A stretch of 42,422 nucleotides of DNA from Phocaeicola sp. (GTDB lineage: Bacteria; Bacteroidota; Bacteroidia; Bacteroidales; Bacteroidaceae). Position 1 is the first letter of the stretch. Every line of letters starts with the position of its first letter. The position numbers and the translations under genes are program-made. The DNA lies in contig JAHHQV010000020.1 in the NCBI GenBank assembly GCA_020026175.1, positions 1 to 42,422 of the forward strand, in the 5' to 3' direction. The notes below the pieces were generated by a model, which was not told the origin of the DNA, did no database searches, and saw nothing but the letters and a program-made list of their open reading frames with translations. Shown here in pieces: positions 25,856 to 32,928 of the stretch.

Positions 25856-26260
25856 TTAAAGATGTACAGCAAGCATTTCGCTTCCTGCTCTGTGTATAGC
25901 TTCCTCTATCTTCATTTTTTGAGATTCAGAAGCAAATGCAATGCGCTGTTTATACTGGCGCATTAATGACGGATTTATCCCAGCGTACTTTGCAAATGTT
26001 GACACACTGATAAATTTGAAACATTCAAAGAAAGATGCAATATCATACTTATATTCAAATTCAATATCCGACAATGAAGTCGGTATTTCCTTTCCTGTCT
26101 CTGAAAGCATAGTCTTGTAATCATCTACAGCTTCAATCAAAGCCTGTTTTGCCTCCTCTACAGTCTTTCCTTGCCCGTTAAGGCTAAATCCGTCAAAATT
26201 GGGGACATAGACACTTATTGTCTTATCATCCCACATTTCTACAATAGCTGTTGTTTTCAT
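25856..26260 (-). CDS. hicB: HicB-type antitoxin with HTH domain (second pair)
   Basis: The product of about 134 residues starts MKTTAIVEMWDDKTISVYV (HicB N-terminal fold), has GQGKTVEEAKQALIEAVDDY, and a C-terminal helix-turn-helix VSTFAKYAGINPSLMRQYKQ. I chose the ATG at 26260; the frame opens at 26287. It shares the AGINPSLMRQY core with the first HicB, so the two systems are related, although their upstream operators differ. It lies 36 bases after its hicA gene. Confidence 0.88.
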   Translation of the reverse strand: MKTTAIVEMWDDKTISVYVPNFDGFSLNGQGKTVEEAKQALIEAVDDYKTMLSETGKEIPTSLSDIEFEYKYDIASFFECFKFISVSTFAKYAGINPSLMRQYKQRIAFASESQKMKIEEAIHRAGSEMLAVHL

Positions 26261-26296
26261 TGTCCATATTTTTAGATTTGCAAACAAATGTGCGGG

Positions 26297-26482
26297 TCAT
26301 TTAAGACCCGCATCTTTCATCATGCTGTTTAATGTGCCACCTTTTACCTCTTGGGAGGCATGTCGTCCAACACGAAAGTATTTTCCTGTTTTAGGACTAT
26401 ACCAGACATCGTGTTCTTTGCCATGACTCACGAAGTAGCAGCCTATCTTAGCAGCTTTCTTCAAGAACTCTGTTGTTTTCAT
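26297..26482 (-). CDS. hicA: HicA-type mRNA interferase toxin (second pair)
   Basis: The 61-residue product matches HicA: IGCYFVSHGKEHDVWYSPKT with the conserved His, then YFRVGRHASQEVKGGTL. It differs from the first HicA by Ser instead of Arg in the RHG position. It lies downstream of the integrase and the 63-aa gene and has its own promoter with an operator. Confidence 0.88.
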   Translation of the reverse strand: MKTTEFLKKAAKIGCYFVSHGKEHDVWYSPKTGKYFRVGRHASQEVKGGTLNSMMKDAGLK

Positions 26483-26508
26483 AATTCAAAGAGCATTTGT
26501 TTACACTG

Positions 26509-26539
26509 CAAATATAACACATTTGTTATAGACTTCAAA
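26509..26539 (-). promoter_or_regulatory. hicAB promoter with operator (second pair)
   Basis: On the minus strand TTTG (plus 26536-26539), a 19-base spacer and TATATTTG (26509-26516) form a full Bacteroidetes promoter. An inverted repeat TATAACA-CATT-TGTTATA (26513-26530) overlaps the -7 box and spacer. The architecture is the same as at the first hicAB locus with a different operator sequence. Confidence 0.75.
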
Positions 26540-26626
26540 ATAAAACAACAATTATTTATAACATTATTGTTATTTTTATACCGTGAGCGATGTAGCTCGC
26601 CCACAGATGTTTTATGGATATTGCTT

Positions 26627-26818
26627 TCATGACTTTTCTCCTTTGTAATATTCAACAATAGTATTATTCAATGCTTCGATAAGATTGAATGTTAGTGTGG
26701 CTGGCATTTCGTTGGTGTCCATCTTCTTGATGTACACCTGACCATCCCTGTATTCAAGGATGGTGTCAAGTTCTATTATTTTCTCTTCGCCTTTGGACTG
26801 AACCATTTTCTTACTCAT
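26627..26818 (-). CDS. Small hypothetical protein after integrase
   Basis: The 63-residue acidic product (MSKKMVQSKGEEKIIELDTI) overlaps the integrase stop by eight bases. The family is unknown. Its place next to the integrase might suggest an excision or control role, but it has no clear helix-turn-helix. The 144 bases downstream hold the second hicAB promoter and a weak GAGC/GCTC hairpin that could be part of attP or a terminator. Confidence 0.65.
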   Translation of the reverse strand: MSKKMVQSKGEEKIIELDTILEYRDGQVYIKKMDTNEMPATLTFNLIEALNNTIVEYYKGEKS

Positions 26819-27767
26819 TTTTTAGTCTGAATATTTTTTTAAGTCCTGAATTAACCGCGTTTTTCTTTGCCTCGCTTGATGGATGTACATATACATTAAG
26901 TGTTGTACTTATATCAGAATGCCCGAGAATCGTTGATACTGTTTTGACATCAATATTATTCTCTATAAGCGTAGAAGCAAAAGTATGTCTGAGCCCATGA
27001 AATTTAATTGTATGGTCAAATTTCAATTTCTCTTTTATGAGATTATTATAATAATTTCGGAAAGTCCTTGGCTCTATGAATTTTTCCCCACATGAACATA
27101 CGTAATACTCTGGATTACATATTTCAGAGAACTTCTTTACTATCGGGAAGATATTTTTAAGGATAGGGATATACCTGTTGGATGATGCCGTCTTAGGCGG
27201 GCCAATTTCAATATATGTACTTTTTTGCCCAGACGGATTGACATTATATATCCTCTCAATAGTCTTACAGACATGTATGGTCTTGTTAGCAATATCAACA
27301 TCTTTCCATTGCAATGCGCAGATTTCTCCAATTCTCATGCCGGAACAGATGGTAAGCAGAATACCTAAGTTCCTTGGGGACGGATTAGCCATAGCATAAT
27401 CTACAATCTTCTTGTATTCTGCCGTACTATACCGTTCAATACCATTCTTCTCAGTCTTATTATCTGTTGGTAATACAGCTTTCCAAGACATATCATGTAC
27501 ATCCACATCCATTTCATCTGCAGCAAACCGCACAAGCATTTTAATGACAATAAGTATGTCCATACAGTATTTTTTCGATTTTCCACTATCATATAGTTCA
27601 TAAAGGAAAGGCATGATACTTTTTTTAGTGATTGTCTCAATTTCTGTATTGCCGAATTTTGGAAGAATGATATTGATACATATCAAATTATAGCATGAAA
27701 GCGTAGAAGCCTTCACTTGCCTTTTTTTGAATATATACCATGATTCATATACTTCTTTCAGTTTCAT
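26811..27767 (-). CDS. int: Tyrosine-type site-specific integrase
   Basis: The 318-residue product has an N-terminal core-binding domain (about 1-100) and a C-terminal catalytic domain with the full set: Arg145 in SGMRIGEICAL, Lys192 in PPKTASSNR, His257/Arg260 in FHGLRH, His283 in LGHSD and the nucleophile Tyr293 in LNVYVHPS. It should recombine attP with a host attB site, so the phage is temperate. It forms a coupled unit with the upstream methyltransferase-like gene (ATGA) and lies between the early and packaging regions instead of at the genome edge. Confidence 0.95.
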   Translation of the reverse strand: MKLKEVYESWYIFKKRQVKASTLSCYNLICINIILPKFGNTEIETITKKSIMPFLYELYDSGKSKKYCMDILIVIKMLVRFAADEMDVDVHDMSWKAVLPTDNKTEKNGIERYSTAEYKKIVDYAMANPSPRNLGILLTICSGMRIGEICALQWKDVDIANKTIHVCKTIERIYNVNPSGQKSTYIEIGPPKTASSNRYIPILKNIFPIVKKFSEICNPEYYVCSCGEKFIEPRTFRNYYNNLIKEKLKFDHTIKFHGLRHTFASTLIENNIDVKTVSTILGHSDISTTLNVYVHPSSEAKKNAVNSGLKKIFRLKNE

Positions 27768-28339
27768 TCCTGTACTATTTTATCGTTAATATTAGATTTG
27801 ATTATATCCGAAAAACAAAGAGTATCGTCTTTTTCGTTAAGTAGTATATATTTTTGCTTTACCTCTTTTTCCAGTACATCTCCATGGTACACATAACCCA
27901 TAATGCCACGGATACTGAGATTAAGCAATAATATCGGTATTGAACGAGATGAAAGTTCCCAGCATGTTACCATGTGCTGGGAGGGGAAATGCTCCCATGG
28001 ATGCAATTTCCTGCACCGTTGCCACCAATCAGCAATAACCATTGCGCCGTTACCAGCTGTCGGTTCGTGGACATTGCCTTTCTGCGATGTCAGCTCTGAA
28101 CATATTACACCTAAAGCTGCAGGAGTAAAGTCTTGCTTCTTTTGTTTTCTTTCTGATAATTCGTTCTCATATATTTCTTGAAACCAATCATGTGACATAT
28201 CGAAGTCATTCATCTTAAGCAGCTCAGCATATATATAATTACGATATTCTAAATCTCCCATTATTATTTCCATAATCCTGTCCGGCATATCCTTGATATC
28301 ATCAATTCCGAGCAGATTAAACAATTCGTCTTTTTTCAT
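27764..28339 (-). CDS. N6-methyltransferase-like protein without NPPY motif
   Basis: The 191-residue product has the S-adenosylmethionine motif I of HsdM-like adenine methyltransferases (HEPTAGNGAMVIADWW at about 91-106), the partner acidic residue in CWELS (Glu128), and a YHGDVLE segment near 151. The catalytic (N/D)PP(Y/F) motif expected just after this is absent; the region reads YILLNEKDD instead. It resembles short orphan N-6 DNA methylase-like proteins of phages. It may bind SAM or DNA without methylating, or use a partner. The start follows a good GTTAGGAGT ribosome binding site. Confidence 0.75.
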   Translation of the reverse strand: MKKDELFNLLGIDDIKDMPDRIMEIIMGDLEYRNYIYAELLKMNDFDMSHDWFQEIYENELSERKQKKQDFTPAALGVICSELTSQKGNVHEPTAGNGAMVIADWWQRCRKLHPWEHFPSQHMVTCWELSSRSIPILLLNLSIRGIMGYVYHGDVLEKEVKQKYILLNEKDDTLCFSDIIKSNINDKIVQE

Positions 28340-28379
28340 ACTCCTAACTGTATTTTTATTGTTTTATCTTTGCCATATA

Positions 28380-28668
28380 TCATTCCTCCATATTAGGTAG
28401 TAAATCTTCCACGTATGCCCATCTAATAAATTTATCCACTTCAATTAGAGTTTCCCATACTCCATTTGGGCGAAAAACACTACAAGATTTATCTGGATAT
28501 ATAACAATTATTTCTTTGCTCATATCTGGTTTTTCACTTGCATCATGCCAAACGGAATTAATGCGCCATTCTGCACCATGATAAAAGCCTTTTGATAAAG
28601 CATTCTTATCAATGTAATTGTACTCATATTCTCTATCAGCAAACTTATCTGCTGCTTTCCCATATCAT
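28380..28668 (-). pseudogene. Frameshifted small gene (DUF551-like C-terminus)
   Basis: An ATG at 28668 overlaps the preceding stop as ATGA, as in normal coupled genes here, but its frame stops after seven codons. One base out of frame from codon 5 the sequence encodes a convincing protein (AADKFADREYEYNYIDKNAL, then FYHGAEWRINSVWHDASEKP and ending WAYVEDLLPNMEE). Removing one A from the AAA at 28656-28658 restores M-I-W-E-A-A-D-K in frame. No other in-frame start exists until an ATG near residue 50. It is either a recent frameshift, a homopolymer error in the assembly, or expressed by ribosomal slippage. Confidence 0.7.
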
Positions 28669-29072
28669 TCAAAGTTTAAAGAGAGTTGTCCGTTAGGTTC
28701 TTTATATCCACGATTCTCCTTCATAAAGGCTTGGCGTAAGGCTTCAGTAATCTTATCACGCATAGCTTTAGATACATGGTTCCTGTCAGCTTCGCCGTTA
28801 ATCAGTAAACATCTCTCAAGGCTACCATTAATAGGTCTTTCGTCCAAGAGTAAACTGTACTCCGTGAATATCCTGTTTTGCTTCCGACCTTCTTTTTCTT
28901 CCGCTTCCGTTTGGTATCGTTCGAATACCGTGTCTTGTATAGTTCTCAAACACCTTTGTCCTCGGTCACTCCGACATCCCTGTATTTCATTTTCGAACAT
29001 TACAGATAGAGAACGCTTCTTGCGTACATTCCCTATCCTTGCCCATCCGTAATAGACTTTCAGTTTACTCAT
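28665..29072 (-). CDS. Hypothetical basic protein
   Basis: The product of 135 residues begins MSKLKVYYGWARIGNVRKKR at the ATG at 29072; the open frame extends further to 29126 but into the preceding small gene. It is rich in Arg and Lys with helical stretches (RDKITEALRQAFMKENRGY) and ends LSLNFE. The family is not recognised. The charge suggests nucleic-acid contact. It sits in a run of small accessory genes. Confidence 0.65.
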   Translation of the reverse strand: MSKLKVYYGWARIGNVRKKRSLSVMFENEIQGCRSDRGQRCLRTIQDTVFERYQTEAEEKEGRKQNRIFTEYSLLLDERPINGSLERCLLINGEADRNHVSKAMRDKITEALRQAFMKENRGYKEPNGQLSLNFE

Positions 29073-29187
29073 TTTCACTACATATATATCTTGCAAACAA
29101 CGGACACTTGATGCAGTTGCAATCACAGCAAGGATTCTGTTCGCATAGCTTATCTAATTCATACTCAGTAATACAATTTTTCCCCAT
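29065..29187 (-). CDS. 40-residue cysteine-rich protein
   Basis: This very short gene encodes a 40-residue product with a cluster of seven Cys after the first one (LCEQNPCCDCNCIKCPLFAR), the pattern of a small zinc or iron-sulfur site. Its stop overlaps the next start by eight bases and its start lies two bases after the 106-aa gene. The coupling and the dense Cys spacing support a real gene. Confidence 0.6.
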   Translation of the reverse strand: MGKNCITEYELDKLCEQNPCCDCNCIKCPLFARYICSENE

Positions 29188-29189
29188 AA

Positions 29190-29510
29190 TTACCATTCCA
29201 TTCTTTGAGCCTTATCCATCAGCCTTTCCACTTCTGTACTGCTTATGGATAAGCGCATACTGTCAATAATTCCATTATTTAAATCAAGTGCTCCATCATG
29301 GGTAATCGCAACATCATGGAGTTCTGTATCACTGCAATGCTGGAGAATACGCATTTCATACCCATTCCCAAGCAACAAACGTGCTTCTCTAAAACCCACA
29401 CATGGTGAAACTCTAAAAACAAGATCCTTGTATTTCTTTATGACTTTCTTTGTCAGATACAATGTCATAACTATAGTAGTAATTCCGAACTTAAACCTGA
29501 ATGCCTTCAT
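29190..29510 (-). CDS. Hypothetical protein
   Basis: The 106-residue product begins with a hydrophobic/basic segment (MKAFRFKFGITTIVMTLYLT) that might be a membrane-associated helix, followed by a soluble part with the acidic/His stretch ELHDVAITHDGALDL. The family is not recognised. It overlaps the DUF3560 gene by four bases (ATGA). Confidence 0.65.
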   Translation of the reverse strand: MKAFRFKFGITTIVMTLYLTKKVIKKYKDLVFRVSPCVGFREARLLLGNGYEMRILQHCSDTELHDVAITHDGALDLNNGIIDSMRLSISSTEVERLMDKAQRMEW

Positions 29511-30271
29511 TTTCCTTGATTTTTTTTAATGAACAACTTTGATGAATAATTGATATATGCCTGCCAGCAACCATTGATACCGGACCATCTGAAACCGTTT
29601 CTTTTCAATTCATTCCTGACTGCTTCATCAGGCTTGCCGTCAAAGAACAACTGAATTCGGTTTTCGGAATAGTTTTCCACCACATCAATATCACCGATTG
29701 AATACTCCTTGTTTTCCATGCTTTTCATTGTACGAGCTTTCTCAAGCTGCTGCTTAATCCTTCGGATATTTGCACCGTTATTCGTGATGGTACATGATGC
29801 AAAACCGATTTCACCAAAGCAGTTAGAAACAAACAACTCACTTACCTGGCTTTCAGTCAAGCCAAGTTCCACTAGTTTATCATGCTTCTCAACTTCGGAA
29901 GTTTTCTTGGAACGGATAATCTTGTTTGCAGCCTTCATGGTCTCCTGAACTCTTTCAAGCTCCTTCAACTTGTTTTCAAGTTTTTCCACTGCATTGTCGT
30001 CATCCAAATAAATAGAAGTGTTGTTCTCAACGGATGAGGCTTTTTCAGCAAAATACCCGGCTTTTTCTGAATGTTTGACAGATTGTCCCATGGTATTCCA
30101 AATCTTTTCGCGGTATTTCCTGTCTGCTGCACCGTGTATAGGTTGCCCCATAGGAATGGCATCACTCATAGATTTACTTCTCTGATAGGCATCTTCTGCC
30201 TTTTGCACTGCTTTCTGTGAGAGTGTACGGTATCTCTCAGCGCAAATGCGTTGACGTTCGTCTCTATCCAT
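29507..30271 (-). CDS. DUF3560 domain protein
   Basis: The 254-residue product contains a DUF3560-like region at about residues 20-125, with KHSEKAGYFAEKASSVENNT, then IYLDDDNAVEKLENKLKELE and MKAANKIIRSKK. The C-terminal part has the pattern RNELKRNGFRWSGINGCWQAY that often accompanies this family in plasmid and phage antirestriction/replication proteins. The exact function is unknown. It has a diverged copy of the repeated early promoter upstream. Confidence 0.8.
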   Translation of the reverse strand: MDRDERQRICAERYRTLSQKAVQKAEDAYQRSKSMSDAIPMGQPIHGAADRKYREKIWNTMGQSVKHSEKAGYFAEKASSVENNTSIYLDDDNAVEKLENKLKELERVQETMKAANKIIRSKKTSEVEKHDKLVELGLTESQVSELFVSNCFGEIGFASCTITNNGANIRRIKQQLEKARTMKSMENKEYSIGDIDVVENYSENRIQLFFDGKPDEAVRNELKRNGFRWSGINGCWQAYINYSSKLFIKKNQGK

Positions 30272-30285
30272 AATGTTAAAAATTG

Positions 30286-30347
30286 GTTGGTTTGACTTTT
30301 ATTATTTTACATCTATAAAGGTAATATTTTTTTACTATATATGCAAT
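30286..30347 (-). promoter_or_regulatory. Diverged fifth copy of the early promoter element
   Basis: On the minus strand TACCTTTA (plus 30316-30323) at -7 is preceded after 20 bases by ATTG (30344-30347) in place of TTTG. The leader with AAAGTCAAACC matches the other copies, but the far-upstream block is missing. Confidence 0.5.
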
Positions 30348-30374
30348 CTAAAAACTATATTTTTATTCGCATTT

Positions 30375-30408
30375 TTATTGATAAGCCACGGCTGTTAACC
30401 GTGGCTCA
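30375..30408 (-). terminator. Hairpin after RarA-C-like gene, possible terminator
   Basis: On the minus strand AGCCACGG-(7)-CCGTGGCT (arms at 30384-30391 and 30399-30406) lies five bases after the stop at 30411 and is followed by an AT-rich stretch without a strong T run. Confidence 0.5.
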
Positions 30409-30410
30409 AA

Positions 30411-30944
30411 TCATTCCAAAAGCCCATCAAACAAGCCCCTTTCCCTGGGGTTCAAGGCTTCGTATTCATCCCGGAAGAATTCCTCTTTTGTCCTACCCAT
30501 CTTCTTTCCTCTTCTGGTATGGACATCAAACGTATATGGCGGAATAGGTATAGGATTTCTCCGGACATCTTCCAGCCAGGCATCGGCATCAATCATACGT
30601 TTGTCGTAGATGAAATTCTGAAGGTGGTCTGCATCACGGCATTTCCTGCAGTCACACAAAAGAAGGACAGCCTTGCTGACATATATACGTCCTTTCGGCT
30701 CCTTGCTTCCCTTGTTTACCAGTTCATGCCCCTGCCACAAGGCTTCGACTTCTTTCGTTATCACACCGTAACAATCCTCGGCACTTATGGTAAACAGTCT
30801 CTTCCACACATAGTCCCTGTAACCACTGGTCCACAATTCCAGTGCAAAATATCCGGCAACTGCCGCATCAGCCCTTCTTATTGCCTTCTGCATGGCTGAA
30901 GACACTTCAAAGAAATCATATCCTCTAACAGTTCTAATAATCAT
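30411..30944 (-). CDS. RarA/MgsA C-terminal-like helical protein
   Basis: The 177-residue product resembles the C-terminal helical domain of the RarA/MgsA clamp-loader-like ATPase: YDFFEVSSAMQKAIRRADA, then YFALELWTSGYRDYVWKRLF and TISAEDCYGVITKEVEAL. The AAA+ ATP-binding domain is absent, so it may act as a stand-alone DNA- or protein-binding module linked to replication-fork repair, possibly blocking or recruiting host RarA. It is one of the genes with the repeated early promoter. Assignment is from pattern memory. Confidence 0.65.
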   Translation of the reverse strand: MIIRTVRGYDFFEVSSAMQKAIRRADAAVAGYFALELWTSGYRDYVWKRLFTISAEDCYGVITKEVEALWQGHELVNKGSKEPKGRIYVSKAVLLLCDCRKCRDADHLQNFIYDKRMIDADAWLEDVRRNPIPIPPYTFDVHTRRGKKMGRTKEEFFRDEYEALNPRERGLFDGLLE

Positions 30945-30953
30945 AAAGCATTG

Positions 30954-31030
30954 ATTTTTATTTTATTACATCAGTAAAATTAAATCAGAATGACAAGTTT
31001 TGCAAACAAAAACTTCGCCATTTTTACGCC
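30954..31030 (-). promoter_or_regulatory. Repeated early-type promoter element, copy B
   Basis: On the minus strand TTTG (plus 31003-31006), 20 bases, and TAATTTTA (30975-30982) precede the ATG at 30944. The upstream block with GGCGTAAAAATGGCGAAGTT and the TTTGCAAA core is conserved. The leader is shorter than in copies A, C and D. Confidence 0.72.
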
Positions 31031-31035
31031 ATTTT

Positions 31036-31797
31036 TCAGTATTTGAACTTGCACGTTATATTGTACTGAACAAGCTGCTTTGTCTTATCCTTACCGTTAT
31101 TGGTACTACCTTTCAGATTGATACTGTCACCAAAATGTTTCTTGATGAGCATGATAGACCTCTGTTCCTCAGCCTGGTTCCTGAAGGCAGCCAGTCCTCC
31201 GGAATTGACGAAAGTGGATTTCTGTTCAAAGTTGTAACGTAAATCCGTGAGAACCCTGCGTTCCTTATACTTCATATAACAGGAAATCCAAAAATCTTCC
31301 TTCAGCTTCAAATCCTCGTTCCACCATGTATTCTTGTTGTAGAATACACCATACGAACAACCGGTTATCATCTTTGACAATGACAGGAAACCAGTCTCAT
31401 CATACATTACAGGGGATATTCTGGAAGTAAAGCCGAACAGATGTACATCCATCATATCAGCCAACTCTGCAAGATTGAAGATGATACGTGTAATATCGTT
31501 CTTATCCTTAACCCTTGACGGCTCTCCTTTCTCGGCATATAGTGCCTTACATGCATGAACATCATCGTCAAGCATGAACAGAGTCCTGAAATGTTTCGCC
31601 ATCCAGTTACGTTTGGGGATTAGACCTATAACATCATCGGGATGCGTCACTATCTCACAATCGGGGTTGAACTGTCTGTACAGGTCTGCCTGACTTTCTG
31701 CCACACAGATTATCGGGTCATTCACCAGTTTTTTGGCAAACACCCTGTCGTGCCGCTTATGGCTTGGTATTACGATTCTCAATTGCATGACGGACAT
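31036..31797 (-). CDS. GT-A glycosyltransferase, TET-associated type
   Basis: The product of about 253 residues begins with a nucleotide-sugar binding strand-helix (LRIVIPSHKRHD) and has the GT-A metal motif MLDDDV (Asp77-79). A later region GFTSRISPVMYDETG and GCSYGVFYNKN fits the acceptor/nucleotide part. It resembles the glycosyltransferases found with TET/JBP oxygenases in phage DNA hypermodification operons. An ATG three codons later (31788) is also a plausible start. The partner gene upstream is a ParB-like protein. Modification of DNA bases is inferred, not shown. Confidence 0.75.
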   Translation of the reverse strand: MSVMQLRIVIPSHKRHDRVFAKKLVNDPIICVAESQADLYRQFNPDCEIVTHPDDVIGLIPKRNWMAKHFRTLFMLDDDVHACKALYAEKGEPSRVKDKNDITRIIFNLAELADMMDVHLFGFTSRISPVMYDETGFLSLSKMITGCSYGVFYNKNTWWNEDLKLKEDFWISCYMKYKERRVLTDLRYNFEQKSTFVNSGGLAAFRNQAEEQRSIMLIKKHFGDSINLKGSTNNGKDKTKQLVQYNITCKFKY

Positions 31798-32425
31798 CCT
31801 TTATATCAACGACATTACTCTTGCCTACTTTCCCTGTCTTGTAACTCTCCATGTGCTGCATATCAAGAGCTTCACGCAGCCAGTTACTGTCCACCTCATT
31901 GGACGAAATGATTATAAATAACTCATGTTTCTCGTCAAACTTGGGGATAAGTGGATAAACGGCTGTTTCATCCGTTATGGCTTCGAAACGCTCCTTGAAT
32001 TCATCCGTTTCAGGCTCCGGAGTAAACTCTATCCCCCAGTCCTGCAACTCTGATTTATCCCATTCGTTCATCATCACGTCCATATCGTTTTCACCGAAAG
32101 AAACATTGTCCTTTGTGGCATATTCCCTTAACTTGACTGTCGGTGTATCTTCCGACAATATCTTACATGGCAACTCAGTATATCCAAGTTCCTTGCAAGC
32201 CCTTAATCTGAGATTGCCACAAACGACAATGTACTTATCATTGTGCGGATAGACTATAAGTTCACGCAACTGTAGCATTTCCGGACTGTCCTCAATGCTT
32301 TTCTTCATCGCTTCATAGCGGTTGTCCCTGAAGAAACGAGGGTTCTTGGGCAATCCCTGCAACTGCCCTTTGTTCATTTCCAGTTTGGAAAGAGGAACAT
32401 TCTCAAAAGTAAATTCTGTTTTCAT
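31757..32425 (-). CDS. ParB-like (nuclease-domain) protein paired with glycosyltransferase
   Basis: The product of about 222 residues (from MKTEFTFENVPLSKLEMNKG at 32425) has the ParB N-terminal fold: LPKNPRF, then IVVCGNLRLRACKELGY with the GNLRLRA box in place of the usual GERRxRA. KDNVSFGENDMD and NEWDKSELQDWG follow. I prefer this ATG because it has a GTAGGT site; the frame opens to 32527. Such proteins often occur in phage DNA-modification clusters. It lacks the ParB helix-turn-helix, so it is probably not a partition protein. Confidence 0.78.
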   Translation of the reverse strand: MKTEFTFENVPLSKLEMNKGQLQGLPKNPRFFRDNRYEAMKKSIEDSPEMLQLRELIVYPHNDKYIVVCGNLRLRACKELGYTELPCKILSEDTPTVKLREYATKDNVSFGENDMDVMMNEWDKSELQDWGIEFTPEPETDEFKERFEAITDETAVYPLIPKFDEKHELFIIISSNEVDSNWLREALDMQHMESYKTGKVGKSNVVDIKDVRHAIENRNTKP

Positions 32426-32474
32426 ACCTACTATTTTATCATCAACACTAAATTCATCATCACTAAGCGGTATG

Positions 32475-32768
32475 CTAATCAGTTCTTTTTTCGTTGAAAG
32501 AAATCTTGTCCTTGATAAGTTGCTCAATATCCTTACAACCGATACTCTGAAGGTATGTCATTGCAGCAATTATTATGTCTGCCGCCTCTTCCTCCCTATC
32601 AGAATAATCACTTATATGTTCACTTGGATTGCCCGTTGCCTTGACCAGCTCACGCCATTCCATTGATATGCCTATTGCCAGTCCCTTATAAGAACTGTTT
32701 CTGGTAATCTTACGCCTTCGTAGGGCTATCTCCCTACACTTTATTGCGAGTTTGTTAAGTGTTATCAT
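32475..32768 (-). CDS. MazG-like nucleotide pyrophosphohydrolase
   Basis: The 97-residue product has the all-alpha MazG/dUTPase-2-like pattern: SMEWRELVKA (EWRE at 37-40), the metal motif REEEAADIIIAAMTYL (about 58-72), and KDKISFNEKR at the end. Such enzymes hydrolyse (d)NTPs to monophosphates. In this position it could shape the dNTP pool for DNA modification or counter alarmone signalling. It starts a small operon with the ParB-like and glycosyltransferase genes. Confidence 0.8.
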   Translation of the reverse strand: MITLNKLAIKCREIALRRRKITRNSSYKGLAIGISMEWRELVKATGNPSEHISDYSDREEEAADIIIAAMTYLQSIGCKDIEQLIKDKISFNEKRTD

Positions 32769-32802
32769 TATATTATTTGATTAGCATATTGTAAAATATT
32801 TT

Positions 32803-32819
32803 CACTGATAATATCAGTG
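32803..32819. promoter_or_regulatory. 17-bp inverted repeat upstream of mazG-like operon
   Basis: CACTGATA, one A and TATCAGTG form a perfect inverted repeat 35 bases before the ATG of the MazG-like gene. This is the place for an operator; no full promoter consensus is clear around it. Confidence 0.5.
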
Positions 32820-32873
32820 ACTATGGTCCTCTGGTTTTCATATTATTATATTCAATTACTGAAACAAGAAACA

Positions 32874-32904
32874 GGTGGCGTACTCCTTTTTCAGCATTGC
32901 CACC
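32874..32904 (-). terminator. Hairpin after parB-like gene, possible terminator
   Basis: On the minus strand GGTGGC and GCCACC (plus 32899-32904 and 32874-32879) enclose a 19-base loop and are followed by TGTTTCTTGTTT. It lies shortly after the stop at 32929 and would separate parB from the MazG-like unit. Confidence 0.55.
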
Positions 32905-32928
32905 TCATTCCCACTCCATATTGTATTA

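Noticed and set aside
26580..26612. Hairpin GAGC-GATGTA-GCTC after the 63-aa gene as attP core or terminator
   Set aside because: The stem is short with a mismatch and there is no direct repeat or second arm site to support attP.
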